Source of the DNA: Onthophagus taurus
Lineage: Eukaryota; Arthropoda; Insecta; Coleoptera; Scarabaeidae
DNA: 64,000 bases
Direction: 5' to 3'
NCBI RefSeq assembly: GCF_036711975.1
Contig: NC_091976.1
Coordinates: 23,932,001-23,996,000, forward strand
Part shown: piece by piece, positions 12,401 through 23,107 of the stretch
Layout: every line of letters begins with the position of its first letter
Numbering within the stretch: the first letter of the stretch is position 1
Translations under genes and position numbers: made by a program
The notes under the pieces: model-generated
What the model was told of the DNA's origin: nothing
The model's database searches: none
The model's input: the letters and a program-made list of their open reading frames with translations, nothing else

Positions 12401-12458
12401 CTTCCCAGCTAGTAAAGAATTTATTTATACTACCATTAAAAGTTATAACGGAGTATAA
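6457..12458 (+). CDS. Four-repeat cyclic-nucleotide-gated-channel-like protein with degenerate pores
   Basis: Exons 6457-6664 and 6724-12458 join in phase to 1,980 residues; the second exon alone is 5.7 kb. Four units of six membrane segments plus a C-terminal cyclic-nucleotide-binding-like domain (CNBD) follow each other. Approximate membrane blocks are residues 33-245, 555-785, 1045-1295 and 1535-1775; CNBD-like folds are near 350-435, 865-955, 1395-1475 and 1880-1975. The S4 of repeat 1 keeps spaced basic residues (FRVTRSLKVVRVF), and its C-linker has FEEFWKQRGG. The layout recalls the single-chain four-repeat CNGK channels known from sea urchin and some insects. None of the four pore loops has GYG or the usual CNG GET-type filter: they read LISGGKSDVPGD, ASSVPGITSPD, TSLMTDRHFIGYS and KTYAQMLQYLYYP. 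The CNBD phosphate cassettes also lack the normal GE...RxA pattern (repeat 1 has GTCIGDSTLFTSYKSTTV). The long frame is uninterrupted, so selection appears to maintain it; what it conducts, if anything, is unknown. Confidence 0.85.
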
Positions 12459-12759
12459 TTAATAAATATAAATCATTTCAAAACTTACTTATTTTCTAAT
12501 AAATCTCTTAAGAGTACAACAAAAAAATAGTAGTGTGGATTAAAGAGAAAACAAAATTAAAATTAAAACCAACTCTCCAACAAAAAAATACAAATAAAAA
12601 GCATATAAAAATTATTGTTACTTATTTAAACAACAATACAAAACATTAACGAAGTAGCCAAAGAAACATTAAAAATATCGATATCTTTCCTACAATAAGA
12701 GTCATGCGCAAATTCTATACTCATTTCTGATTATAATATAAGTGACAACTCTTCAAAGA

Positions 12760-13146
12760 GATCTCCTAAGAAGTTTTTCCATGTTAAAAAGATCGATGTT
12801 ATTAATTTCAATGTACCTATTCACAGATAAAGAGATCAACATTTTTAACTTACGCCACAAATTTGCTTTCCCTAGGAAGATTAATAATGTGAGCTGGCAA
12901 TCACTTTAGAGTCACAGATTCACAGAGATTTACCTCTTGTTAATGATATTCATAGAGACTTCACTAATATCATTCCAATAGCTAATAAAATTTCCAAAAA
13001 TAGAACTTCAGTCACTTTGAAGGATGTTAAAATTTTAAAACAAAAAGTTAATAATAAAGATTTGATTGCAGGTTTGGTTATTATCCCTAAAGAGGCTTAT
13101 ATCTCCAAAACCTATGAATTTTTTAAACAGAACATCAAACACAAAT
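12760..13146 (+). mobile_element. Penelope-like retroelement fragment
   Basis: On the plus strand, IFNLRHKFAFPRKINNV is followed in another frame by LAITLESQIHRDLP and then VTLKDVKILKQKVNNKDLIA with VIIPKEAYISKTYEFFKQN. These phrases match the segment before and into the reverse transcriptase of Penelope-like elements (usual sense: L..GLKFA.PR.IN, then L..NKDI...KADKG..VVI....YI.K...FL). The KADKG heart is lost and the frame shifts once or more. It is a 5'- and 3'-truncated relic of about 390 bp lying exactly where copy A of the duplication lost the CYTH exon. Confidence 0.55.
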
Positions 13147-13151
13147 TTCTA

Positions 13152-13293
13152 ATTTTAATCTTCATTGGGAAACTTTAAAAAACGTATCATGTTGATGTAT
13201 TAAAACACCATCTGAATCGGTTAGTTTTTTAATTTTTTCTTTTAAACCTTTTAAATCGCGTAATTTCGCTTTAATTTCCACGTTTCTTAACAT
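13152..13293 (-). pseudogene. Partial copy of CYTH-gene exon 1
   Basis: This is a near-identical copy of the first exon of the CYTH gene (working copy 14076-14231), beginning with ATG at 13293 and encoding MLRNVEIKAKLRDLKGLKEK and onward. A stop codon replaces the Gly after KVSQ, and the copy then loses similarity before the splice donor. No second exon follows. It is a broken by-product of the tandem duplication. Confidence 0.8.
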
Positions 13294-13420
13294 TTTAATT
13301 AATTCCCGCGTAAAAAGTTAACCTAAAAATTAACATGTGACAGATGTCAAAATAAATTAACCTCAACGAAAAAATTCTAACCTTAATTTATCAAAGTGCA
13401 AAGACGAAAATAGTTTCAAA

Positions 13421-13495
13421 ATGAAATTATCGAATATATTTAATTATTCGCGTCGAACGAAGAATTTGTATCAACATTTTACCTCTTTAGAACCT
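13421..13495 (+). pseudogene. Truncated 5' copy of the FASTK-domain gene
   Basis: ATG at 13421 opens MKLSNIFNYSRRTKNLYQHF, matching the true gene start at 14359 except for Asn in place of Cys. After about 24 codons the sequence jumps at 13495/13496 into a copy of the channel gene 3' end. With the duplicated promoter still in front, this short frame could be transcribed but would give only a short chimeric peptide. Confidence 0.8.
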
Positions 13496-13640
13496 GACAT
13501 AAAGATTCCTATTGGTGTGTTATAAGATGTGTCATTCTCAGTTTATGTCTCAAGGATTGGGAATATTTGTTAGAAAACTTCCGGGCTAGTAAATAATTTA
13601 TTTATACAACCATTAAAAGTTATAATGGAGTATAATTAAT
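13496..13640 (+). pseudogene. Duplicated 3' end of the channel-like gene
   Basis: The sequence copies 12317-12461, the last codons and stop of the four-repeat channel gene, with several substitutions. One of them creates an early stop in the segment equivalent to ASKEFIY. It has no 5' exon. It marks the left edge of the right-hand copy (B) of the duplication and runs into the intact 3' end of the CYTH gene. Confidence 0.8.
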
Positions 13641-13661
13641 AAATATAAATCATTTCAAAAC

Positions 13662-14231
13662 TTACTTATTTTCTAATAAATCTCTATAAGCCCCTTTGAG
13701 CAAATCACCATCTTCAATCCCCAATTTCCCCATCAAATCGTTACAAATTAAATTTCCCTCTTCAAGGGATTGTTCCGGTTTCAAAACCACCTCTAATTCA
13801 ACGAAATTCCCCAATTCATCAACACTATCTAAATGAATTCTAGTTTGTCCCACTAAATACAATTCTCGAGTTTTCTTAACCACTCCAAAAACACCCAAAG
13901 CATGAGATAAAACGATTTTTAAACCATCCACATTTTCAGCTTTAATATCACACTTTTCAAACGAAGATAATTTTGGACCTTCATCATCGGGGCGATTGTA
14001 AGAAATTATCTCAGCATCACCATTCTAAAATGTAATTTTAAAATAAAAATTCACCAAAAATTTGTTTATTTTAACCTGAAATTGTCGCAATTTTAATCTT
14101 CCTTGGGAAACTTTAAAAAACGTATCATGTTGATGTATTAAAACACCATCTGAATCGGTTAACTTTTTAATTTTTTCTTTTAAACCTTTTAAATCGCGTA
14201 ATTTCGCTTTAATTTCCACGTTTCTTAACAT
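13662..14231 (-). CDS. CYTH-domain (CyaB/triphosphatase-like) protein
   Basis: Exons 14076-14231 and 13662-14024 join in phase 0 across a 51 bp intron to 172 residues. The whole protein is one CYTH fold: N-terminal RNVEIKAKL, then TFFKVSQGRLKLRQF, YNRPDDEGPKLS, GVVKKTRELYLVGQTRIHLD, FVELEVVL and a C-terminal GAYRDLL. CYTH proteins bind triphosphates in a tunnel with metal and act as triphosphatases or class IV adenylate cyclases; the substrate here is unknown. The opening signature is usually ExExK; here the first acidic position is Asn (N-V-E-I-K), as I recall for the CyaB-like animal branch. The gene lies head to head with the FASTK-domain gene, 127 bp apart, and its stop is about 1.2 kb from the channel gene end. 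A broken copy of exon 1 lies at 13152-13293. Confidence 0.85.
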
Positions 14232-14358
14232 TTTAATTAATTCCCGCGCAAAAAGTTAACCTAGAAATTAACATGTGACAGATGTCAAAATAAACTAACC
14301 TCAACGAAAAAATTCTAACCTTAATTTATCAAAGTGCAAAGATGAAAATAGTTTCAAA
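14232..14358. promoter_or_regulatory. Bidirectional promoter between CYTH and FASTK-domain genes
   Basis: Only 127 bp separate the two divergent start codons, so both genes must share this promoter and short 5' UTRs. No TATA box at a convincing spacing is seen. The same block is duplicated at 13294-13420 with few differences, where it faces two truncated gene copies. Confidence 0.65.
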
Positions 14359-17300
14359 ATGAAATTATCGAATATATTTAATTATTCGCGTCGAACGAAG
14401 TGTTTGTATCAACATTTTACCTCTTTAGAAGTTCCGAAGTTACAATTAATCCAAAAAAGGCACGTTTTCATCGATGGTCTTGTCACAAAGAGTAGTTTTG
14501 TAACTAATAAACTATCTTCAATCAATAATAATAATACAATTAGTAATAAACGATACACTCATGATGATTACGAGTTTGATTTCGAAACGGAATTAAAAAT
14601 ATCAAACGAAGTTTATGAAGAAATATATCAACAACCCGATTATGAGAGGCAAATTTTGTATCCCGATTTAAAGGATGAGTTAATGAAACAGATTAATGAA
14701 TGTGCGTCGATTGGGGCTGCTTTAAGTATTGTAAAAAATGATAAAGATCAACTTATGGTGAGTCATTTAACTCAGTTGGTTGTAACGTTTTGGGATTTAC
14801 AACGAATGTATCATCATGTTAATATCTCAAGAAATAATGCGTATGTGGATGAAACGATTTTTTTACAAATGAATAATGATTATACGAATTTGTTGTTTGA
14901 AAATGATGTTTTTAAAGAATTTGTGATGTTGATTAATGATAATAGGAGTAAGTTTAACGTGGAGCAGTTGAGTTATTTAGTTTATTTTTTGAATAAAATC
15001 GGTTTCTGCATTAAAAGCGAAATGTTTCAGAATTTAATTATTGAGTTTAATAAGAAGTTTTTTACCGAAAACTTTTCTATGGACAATTTATCAAGATTTA
15101 TGTCTGGATTATATAAAAAGGATGATTTATCTTTTTATTATGCTACTCAACAATATATTCCTATTATTTATAAAGAAATTGATAACATTGTTACTGTTGA
15201 TGACTTAGTAAATATAAATAAATGTTTAGCTACAATAGCAGTTCTTGTACCAAATGAAATTCTTTTAAAATACAAGAAAAAAGTGTATGAACTTATCATT
15301 AAAGGACATTTAAATCATAATAATTATAAATGTATCATTAGAACTGCAACATTTTTAAACTTTCCTTTCTGGAAACATGAAAATCTTCAATTATTAGTAG
15401 ATTGTTTAAAATTGTTAAAAGGCCACGTGCATTTATTAAACGTCCAAGAATTATTAATGGTTTATGATGTTTTTAATAAATTACATGAACCCGGTGATAT
15501 ATTAAATGAACTACAAAGAACAGCGAGTAAATATTTACTACAACTAGAAGAAGATTTATCCCCACTCTTAGATATAAGATTAAGATTATTAGCCTGCGTT
15601 ATGTATTTTACATCCCCATCTCAACGATTAAACATTCGCAAAACCATCCGAAAATACCTAGATTATGATTTAGATGGATGCACAATGTTGGAGTTACAAA
15701 AAATCATGTTAATCGCCAAATCGAACGATCTTAATTTATGTAAAACAGTTTGGAATAAAATTTTAATCTGTTTAGATGACGAAAATTTTGTCAAATCGAA
15801 TTTATTAAGAGTTTGTCACAGTTATCTTAATTTTGAAGAAATAACCGATAATTTTCGACACGTTGAATGCGAAAGAAAACTTTTAAGTCTTTTAAAAACG
15901 GAATTTAACGAAGGATTAATCGGACATACACCTTGTTATTTTTCAAGTATCGCTTCGTTTCATTTAATTTACTGTCGTGACATTGAAATGATCAATAAAG
16001 TTATCGATCGCATGGAAGAATTTAAAGATCAATTTAACCCAATCGACTGTATAAATATTTCACAAAGCTTAGAATACGCTAAAGAAGAAAATGTATTGTT
16101 AACGAAACATTTAGTGGAAAGGATTAATAACGTTTTGGATCACGTTACAAATAATTTCAAGGAAAACGCTAATAGTTCGGAATCTATTTTACTGTTAAAA
16201 GCAGCTATGGCTCGAGAAAATATCCAAAATTATACTGATTTATGGAAAAAATTCGATGAAAATGTATCTTCACAAACTATTTTAGGACTATGTTATTGCT
16301 TATACACAACAGGTACTTTATTACCGAATATTATGGATATAATGACGGATTATGTTGTTAAAAATGGAATGAATCTTCTTGGATTCAACGTCGAAAGAAT
16401 TTTGTTTTTATGTTATTTTTTAGGATATATTCCCAAGAATTCAGAAAAGTTTTTTGAGGCAACCACCAACGTTTTAATAAGGTAATTTTTTTTCAAATTT
16501 AAGAAATTTTAATATTAAGGGCTATGCCACCTATAAATTAAAAAAAAAATGTTGTTTCTTTTTGTTTAAAATGTATTTTAGACTGTGTATAATGAGAATC
16601 CATTGACAGAAAATAATTGCAATGAAAAATGTATTTAAAATGAAATCAGTTATAAAATTTAAAGGTTTTTTATGACATAATAAAAAAGTTTTATTGTGGA
16701 CACCTGTATAGCATTGATCCCGTGGTTGCCTACTTTCAAAAGTCATTTTAAAGGATTTCTCATCATAACATTGCATTATTTGCCAAATTTTATTTTTAAG
16801 ACAAACAATGTTGAAAATATTTAAGAGAATCTTAAGCATTTATGGGTTTAGACCAAAAATGTTTACACGAATCATCATTTTATTAAAATTATGCCACGAC
16901 TTACAGAAACACCTGTATATATACATATAGGTATTTTGACATTAGTTTGACATCAGTTTGACATTAGTTAGACATTTAGTTTGCTTTTCGTACATTTTAA
17001 CCGCGAAAGTTAAAAACGAGTAGTGTTTACGAAGTGCATAAAATATATTTGCAAGTATAGATGATAAAAAATAGTGGTGGAACGGATATCCGGTAACTAT
17101 CCGGCCATTTTTTTAAAATCCGGTCGGATAGCGTATGGTTACCAAATATCCGGCTTTGACCGGATATTATCCCATTAACTGCCACGATCCGCATTTGGGG
17201 ATTTTAAATTTTAACGTAACCACTTGATAAACTACAATTTAAAAAAAAATGGCAGTCAATGGGTTAAAAACATTGATATTACTATTACTTAGTACTCCAC

Positions 17301-19155
17301 CATTCACAGGAATTTAGTATCTCTTTTAGGTGTTGGACACTGCAGATAATAATCAAGTTCAACTCCAATAGCACTTTTTTTATTGAATACAACTTTATTT
17401 ATATCAGGTTTGTCTTTAGCAACCTCATTGTAACAATCAAAGTTACAATCAAAGCATTAAAAACAGGATCTTTTTTACTCCATGACCAATGAGAAGAAGA
17501 GAATAACCATCAGAAAGGACAAATGTGCAGGAATCGCTGATTAAAACGTCTCTTTCTAAAAATTACATTGTTCCAATTTGTGCGCACAACTCCCACAAAA
17601 ATTTTTTTTTTATGAATTTGTATCTTACTCTAGGGAAGTACGTAGCCTTTTTTCCATATACTTAAACTTGTCTCTCTTACAACCATTTTTACAATAAGTT
17701 TTTATCAATAAATATGACATTTCAGGTAAAATCGGCACCATTTTGCCAAAAATGAACATTTTTTGAAAATTCTAGTTCCCTAGTTTTTGAGTTTAGAAAG
17801 TAATTGTTCTCGAAATTTGATTATTCGACTTCCAGTTTAGGAGAAATTCTGCACACCAATTGACCCATCACACGATTTGCAAGCTAAAGTCGGTTCATGA
17901 CGCTTGTTTTCGAGCCAAAATGGCGGTTGACAACTTGTCACTGCATCTCACCACGTATTTACAAAAATATTGCCGTCTTGTTGCCTTTGGAATTGCAAAA
18001 ATAGCAGTAACAAGGGCTCTTAAGAGTACCACGAGAAAAAAGAAAGGAGGTTTGGCGTAATGTTATCAATAGAACGACATAGTTTTAAATTTCCCGCTTG
18101 ACTTTCAAGCCAAAATGGCGGCAAACCGCGGTGCTTTGTAAATCTAGGGACTTTATTGCAAGCTTAACATTGCCGACATCTAGCGGGTGTAATTTTAATT
18201 ACTGTTAATAAATAAAATACGTTTTTAAAACTAAAAAAAACTGCTTATAAAAATCCCACAACCCGAATTAATATGAATTTAATTTTGTTTTATTAAATTT
18301 TATAATTTTTAGAGACCAAGAAAGATTGGGCGGACTCTCCTATTTACAAGCATGTTTAGCTTTAGCCTTTTTTAATGCTTTACCTCAATCATTTATCAAA
18401 CAAATTTTTAACGAACAATTTTTAGAGAAAATCGATATCGAATTAGAAACTTGTTATTTTAAGGTGAGATTAACCCTTTTTATTAACAGTTATAATAATG
18501 TTCTAGTTCTTAGTCAAATTTTAAGGATACATACCCATTGAGAGTTCGACAGTGTATGATGCGATTAAATCGATCTGTTTGCCTTGATTATCCCGAAGCA
18601 AACGTCCCGTGGTTTCATCAAAAATACGTCCAATTAAGAAATGAGAAACGTAAAAAATTAAGTTTATTACAAACGCATGATTTAATGAATTAATTTTATA
18701 GGTGATAATGATCGTGTTTATCATAAAACCGTAATGGACAGCCTTTTTCAATTAGCGAATTACAAAGACATCATAAGCAGTAATGTTACACTTCCATATG
18801 GGTATAGAGCTGATTTTGTGGTGTATTTAGATAATAAAAGGCAATTAACAAACGTTGAAAACTCAACTACAAGGTATAAAGTTAATTTAAAATTAAGTTA
18901 AGTTAAAAAAAATTGTTTTTTAGAGTTGCAATTTTTATTTTACAACCTCGCGCTTATACCAAAGGCGTTGTTCAATTCCGAGGAAGCGCACAAATGAAGA
19001 TTCGTCACTTAGAAATGTTAGGCTATAAAGTCGCAATTGTGAATCTCAACGAATGGAAGGCATTGATTTATGGAGAGGAAAGATTAGAGTATTTAAATGA
19101 TGTGTTAGGTGTGAAAGACGTTGATTTAAATACAGGGTTTTTAACAAACAGGTGA
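14359..19155 (+). CDS. FASTK-domain protein with RAP domain, mitochondrial RNA metabolism
   Basis: Five exons, 14359-16481, 18313-18463, 18526-18649, 18702-18873 and 18924-19155, join in phase to 933 residues. The N-terminus (MKLSNIFNYSRRTKCLYQHF) is basic and hydroxyl-rich, fitting a mitochondrial presequence. The long first exon holds helical-repeat sequence typical of FASTKD proteins; the FAST domains continue into exons 2-3 (DTYPLRVRQCMMRLNRS, CLDYPEANVPWFHQKY). The last exon carries the RAP domain (ILQPRAYTKGVVQFRGS, then RHLEMLGYKVAIVNL and EW). Vertebrate FASTKD1-5 process or stabilise mitochondrial RNAs; the same role is inferred, but I cannot tell which member this is. Its promoter is shared with the CYTH gene, and its first 24 codons are duplicated at 13421. 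Intron 1 is 1.8 kb and full of repeats. Confidence 0.87.
16482..18312. other. Repeat-rich intron 1 of the FASTK-domain gene
   Basis: The intron holds no convincing exon. About 16930-16980 has GACATTAGTTTGACATCAGTTT-like short direct repeats. Near 17072 the phrase AGTGGTGGAACGGATATCCGG begins a patch rich in TATCCGG words; the reverse complement of this phrase closes the tandem array near 40.98 kb. Around 17860-18060 and 18110 the words CGAGCCAAAATGGCGG and AAGCCAAAATGGCGG recur. These look like remains of inserted elements that I cannot classify. Confidence 0.45.
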
Positions 19156-19374
19156 TGTTTAGAAAAAACGCTTAAAAATTAAAATTAAATGATTGTATAA
19201 ATAAATAAAGACTGTTTAGATTAAATTTTTTATCATTAAAATGGTTTTATTTGTTGACCCTGAAAGATAAAGTGCTGAACTTTGTATGTAATGAACTGAA
19301 TTGGATAACTATCTGATGTAATTTTGTGATTTGTAAGACATAGTGTAAAAAAGAAGTTTTTTTTTAAGTAAAAT

Positions 19375-20454
19375 ATGAAATATTTAAGTCTTTATTGCGG
19401 CAAAACAATGCCTGCTTTGGGATTAGGAACATGGCAGGTAATTTTTTAGTAATTTTAAATGTTAATTCATTAATAATTTATTTGTAGGCAACTGAAGATG
19501 TATTAGAAAAAGCGTTAAATTTAGCATTAAACATTGGATATCGCCATTTAGACACTGCTTTATTATATGATAATGAGAAAATAATAGGAAAAGTTTTAAA
19601 CGAATGGTTATCAAGTGATAAAATAAATCGTAATGATTTATTTGTGACAACAAAATTGCCACCTATAGCTATGTACAAAGAAAAAGTGTTTAATTATTTT
19701 CAAAAATCTTTAACAAATTTGAATTTATCATACGTTGATCTTTATTTATTACATTCCCCATTGGGGATAAAAAATGTACCGCAAAATAAGGAAGATGTTG
19801 TCATGGATCCAAATGTTAATCATTTAGAAATATGGAAGGTGAAAATGTTTTTGATAAAAACTGTCGATTACTTATTTAGTTTATTTAAAGGAAATGGAAA
19901 AAATTTACGAGAAAGGTTTATCAAAATCGATTGGAGTATCCAATTTTAATAAAGAACAAATAATTAACATATTAAAAAATTGTAAAATACAACCGTCTTG
20001 TTTACAATTAGAACTTCATTTGTACCAACAACAAAAAGAATTGGTCGAATTTTGCAAAAGAAATAACATAGTTGTTGTTGCTTATTGCCCATTAGGATCA
20101 CCGGGATTAAAAACTTATTATGAAGAAAATAACAAGAAGTAAAAAAATTATTTATTGTTCACCCAGTTTCATATTGTTGATTTTTTTAGGATCGAAATTC
20201 CAAATTTGTTCGAAAATGAAGCTGTTAAAGAAATGGCTTTGAAGTACAAGAAGTCTCCAGCTCAGATTTTATTAAGACATGCCATTGATAAAGGAATTGG
20301 AGCAATTCCAAAAAGCTCAAATGAAAATCGTTTGCAAGAAAACCTTGATATTTTCGATTTCTCTTTAGAAGAAAAAGATGTTATTGTGTTAAATGGCTTA
20401 GATATGGGAGAGAAAGGATCTTTAACAGAATGGGAACCTTGGGGGTGGTTATGA
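19375..20454 (+). CDS. Aldo-keto reductase
   Basis: Four exons, 19375-19437, 19488-19838, 19891-20138 and 20190-20454, join to 308 residues, the usual AKR length. The beta/alpha barrel motifs are in order: MPALGLGTWQ, GYRHLDTALLYDNE with catalytic Asp and Tyr, FVTTKLPP with catalytic Lys, DLYLLHSP with catalytic His, IGVSNFN, CQLELHL-type segment (here LQLELHLYQQQKELVEFC), YCPLGSPG and IPKSSNENRLQENL for NADPH binding. It should reduce carbonyls with NADPH in the cytosol; the substrate is not predictable. The first exon is short and the ATG is the first in frame before the conserved barrel strand. It begins about 220 bp after the stop of the FASTK-domain gene on the same strand, as an independent gene. 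Confidence 0.9.
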
Positions 20455-20798
20455 ATAACTCAAAAATATTTTTTTATTGTGATGTATATGCAACCAAGTA
20501 TACACATTAATATTATTATTACAATTTTATGTTTTGTGAATGTTAAATCAAAATTTCAAAGCAATTTGTTTATATTAAATAATATTTTTAATAATTTATA
20601 AAAATTTTAAATAAATTTTAATAATTAAAAAATCTAGGGATTTTCACCTTTGACATTTTATGACATTTACCCAACTTCATATTATTTCAGTCCTTCCTCA
20701 CCAAGTTGACATGTACGACGTAGAAGGATCCTACTCCATCACATAAATCCAATTTTACGTTAAATTTTATTCTTTAAAACCTTACTTTGACCTCAATC

Positions 20799-23107
20799 AT
20801 GGACTTTGGCGAAGTCCTACAAACAGCGAAACAAAATGGGTCCTCAAAACAGCAGGTATTGTCATTAATTGTACCCTTATCACTACCAGATTGGCTTCTA
20901 GAAATTTCATAATTACCGAATTTATTTTAGATTCAATATTACTCGACGAAATTCGCCCCGCCGAAAAAGGAACAACGCAACAAGACGGTGTCGGTGAATG
21001 TGCAAAAATTTTTAGCTAGAAAAGAGGCGGAAGAAAAGCAAAAAATGGAAGAAGCTCGTCGACGGAAAGAAAAATTATTGGAGTTACGTTCGCATGATAA
21101 AAAAGCAACAAGACGCGTTAGTGTAATGCTTAAAAGAACAAAATCTGCTAATAAAGCGGTTATTGAGGATGCTAAAGATGCGGATAACACCGCGGTGACT
21201 TTAGTGGGGCCCAGTCAGCCTGATGAAGACGATTACGGGTATGTTTCAAAAGAATCTGAAGCTTTGTATAATAAAATGATGGAAAAATATAATAAAATGC
21301 CGGAGGAGGATAAATTTGCGATGGGAAAACGAAAAGTTAGCACAAATTTAAGCAATACTAAAGAAAAAGTAATGGCTGCATTGGAAAGGGAGCGTTTAGA
21401 AGCTAGTTTACCACATAGGCGGAAAAGAAAACATCAATCAAGTGAATCCTTGGAACCTGAAAGAAGTGAAGTTTCTCCTAAATACGAAAATGAAAAGAAG
21501 AAAGAAAAAACTAAGTTTAAAGCTGCACCTCCTGTTAATTTTGATGGTAATTTTAATTTCCTTTTTTTAATAATTTTTTTATTTTATTAAATTAATGTTG
21601 TTTAAGATTTATTGAAATTGGCTGCCAAAAAACAACATGAACCAATAATAATAGAACCCAAAAAAGTAGAAGAAGAACGCCTCTTAACCAAAAAGCAGAA
21701 AAAAGAGATGGAAAAAGAAAAAGAATGGAGAGATAGAAAAGAATCTCGGGGAAAACCTCAACCTGAAAATCGAAATACTATCTTAAAACCGCCTCAAGCG
21801 GTCAATGGGGCTCCAACAAACGATATCAAAAACATAAAAAAACCAGAATTCAAAGTGCCTATTGCAAAACCATCGTTGCCTTCTTCAAATCCACCTAAAA
21901 TCCAATCAGAAAAGAATCCTATAGCCAAAGATATTAATAAACGCGTTGAAAAGTTGCCTCAAAAAATTAATGATAAAGAACGAATTGAAAGAGAAAAGTT
22001 ATTAATGAAAAATCCGAATTTACCAAGTCTTAATAGAAACGGCGAAAAAAAACCAATTCAAAGTTTAACAAATGGAAAACGAAAAGAATTAAATTCTAAA
22101 GATTTACAAAAACGCCCATTGGATGTTCGACCTCAAAAAATGCAAGATATTAAACCAAAAGAATTTCCTCCTAAAGATTTAAAACCTAAACAATTTCACC
22201 CTTCGGATTTAAAACCGAAACAATTCCCACCACCGGACGTTAAAAAGAAACAATTTCCATCGAAAGATGTTAAAAGAAAACCATTGGTTGTTAATAAAGG
22301 TGAGTTATTAACAAGGTTGCCAAGTCTCACGATTTATTGTGAGATCTCATGATATTACCTTTAATCTCACGATTTGACATGTACTTCTCACGATTTTATT
22401 ACAAAAATAATATAATAATTAGTGTTAATAAAATCAAAGTAAAATCATAGCATTTTCAACTCGAATTGTAGGTTACTGTAAATTTCTCTATTAGTTACAT
22501 GTATTCGCCGCTAGATGGCGCAAAGAAAGCACTTAAACTGTAATATTTTATTTCCTTTTAATTATATCACTTTAAACTGATTTCTAAACAAATTTCAACA
22601 TCTCACGATTTTTTATGACATGGCTCACGACATTCTATGTGTATAACCCTGGTTATTAATAAAAATTAAAAAAATAAATACAAAAATTTTTTTTTAGGTC
22701 GGATTTTGGATGATGATGATGATTACGATTCAGAAATGGATGATTTTATTGATGATGGTCCAGATGAAGAGCAAGATTACTCGAGTATAATTGGACAGAT
22801 TTTTGGTTATGATAAACGGAGATATAAACAATATGATGATGATGATGATACTGATAATATGGAAAGTACTTTTGCTCAGCAAATGCGAGAAGAATGTATA
22901 AGTACTAAAATCGGTGAGATTAATGCTAAAAATAAATAAATATTAATAATTTATAAATAATAATTAATATAAATAATATTAATATATAGATATTAATAAA
23001 TTTTTATTAAATTATTAGGTATAAAAGAAGATTTAGAAGATATGCAACGTGAAGAAGAAGAAAAGAAATTGAAAGCTCAAAGGATGAAGAAATTAAGAAG
23101 AGTTTAG
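20799..23107 (+). CDS. Spt2: Histone chaperone SPT2 homologue
   Basis: Five exons, 20799-20855, 20931-21546, 21607-22299, 22698-22913 and 23019-23107, join to 556 residues. The N-terminal part has FGEVLQTAK and the conserved FLARKEAEEKQ coiled segment. The middle is Lys/Pro-rich with a short tandem motif of the type K(Q/E)F-P-P-x-D-(L/V)-K repeated about six times near the end of exon 3. The C-terminal SPT2 domain reads DYDSEMDDFIDDGPDEEQDY, IGQIFGYDKRRY, then FAQQMREE and a basic end KKLRRV. In yeast and human SPT2 this domain binds H3-H4 during transcription; the same role is inferred in the nucleus. Intron 3 carries a MITE. A decayed copy of part of exon 3 lies downstream at about 23.53 kb. 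Confidence 0.88.
22312..22652. mobile_element. MITE in SPT2 intron 3
   Basis: A 341 bp insert is flanked on both sides by TTATTAA (22305-22311 and 22653-22659), a likely 7 bp target duplication. Its ends, CAAGGTTGCC on the left and the reverse complement of AACCCTGG on the right, are weak inverted repeats. The interior repeats the word TCTCACGATTT four times in about 290 bp and contains one TAGATGGCGC motif. It sits just after the splice donor, which is intact. The superfamily is not clear. Confidence 0.5.

Larger units (their letters stand above)
12317..13495. repeat. Left copy (A) of a local tandem duplication
   Basis: The sequence from GACATAAATATTC (12317) to the junction at 13495 is the left member of a direct duplication whose right member is 13496 to about 14433. 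The unit ran from the last 140 bp of the channel gene, across the CYTH gene and the shared promoter, into the first codons of the FASTK-domain gene. Copy A keeps the working 3' end of the channel gene. Its middle, about 12510-13150, no longer matches: the second CYTH exon is gone and Penelope-like DNA stands there instead. Confidence 0.8.

Noticed and set aside
16531-16839. Minus-strand frame of 102 codons in the FASTK-gene intron
   Set aside because: No recognised domain, AT-driven composition, inside an intron filled with repeats.
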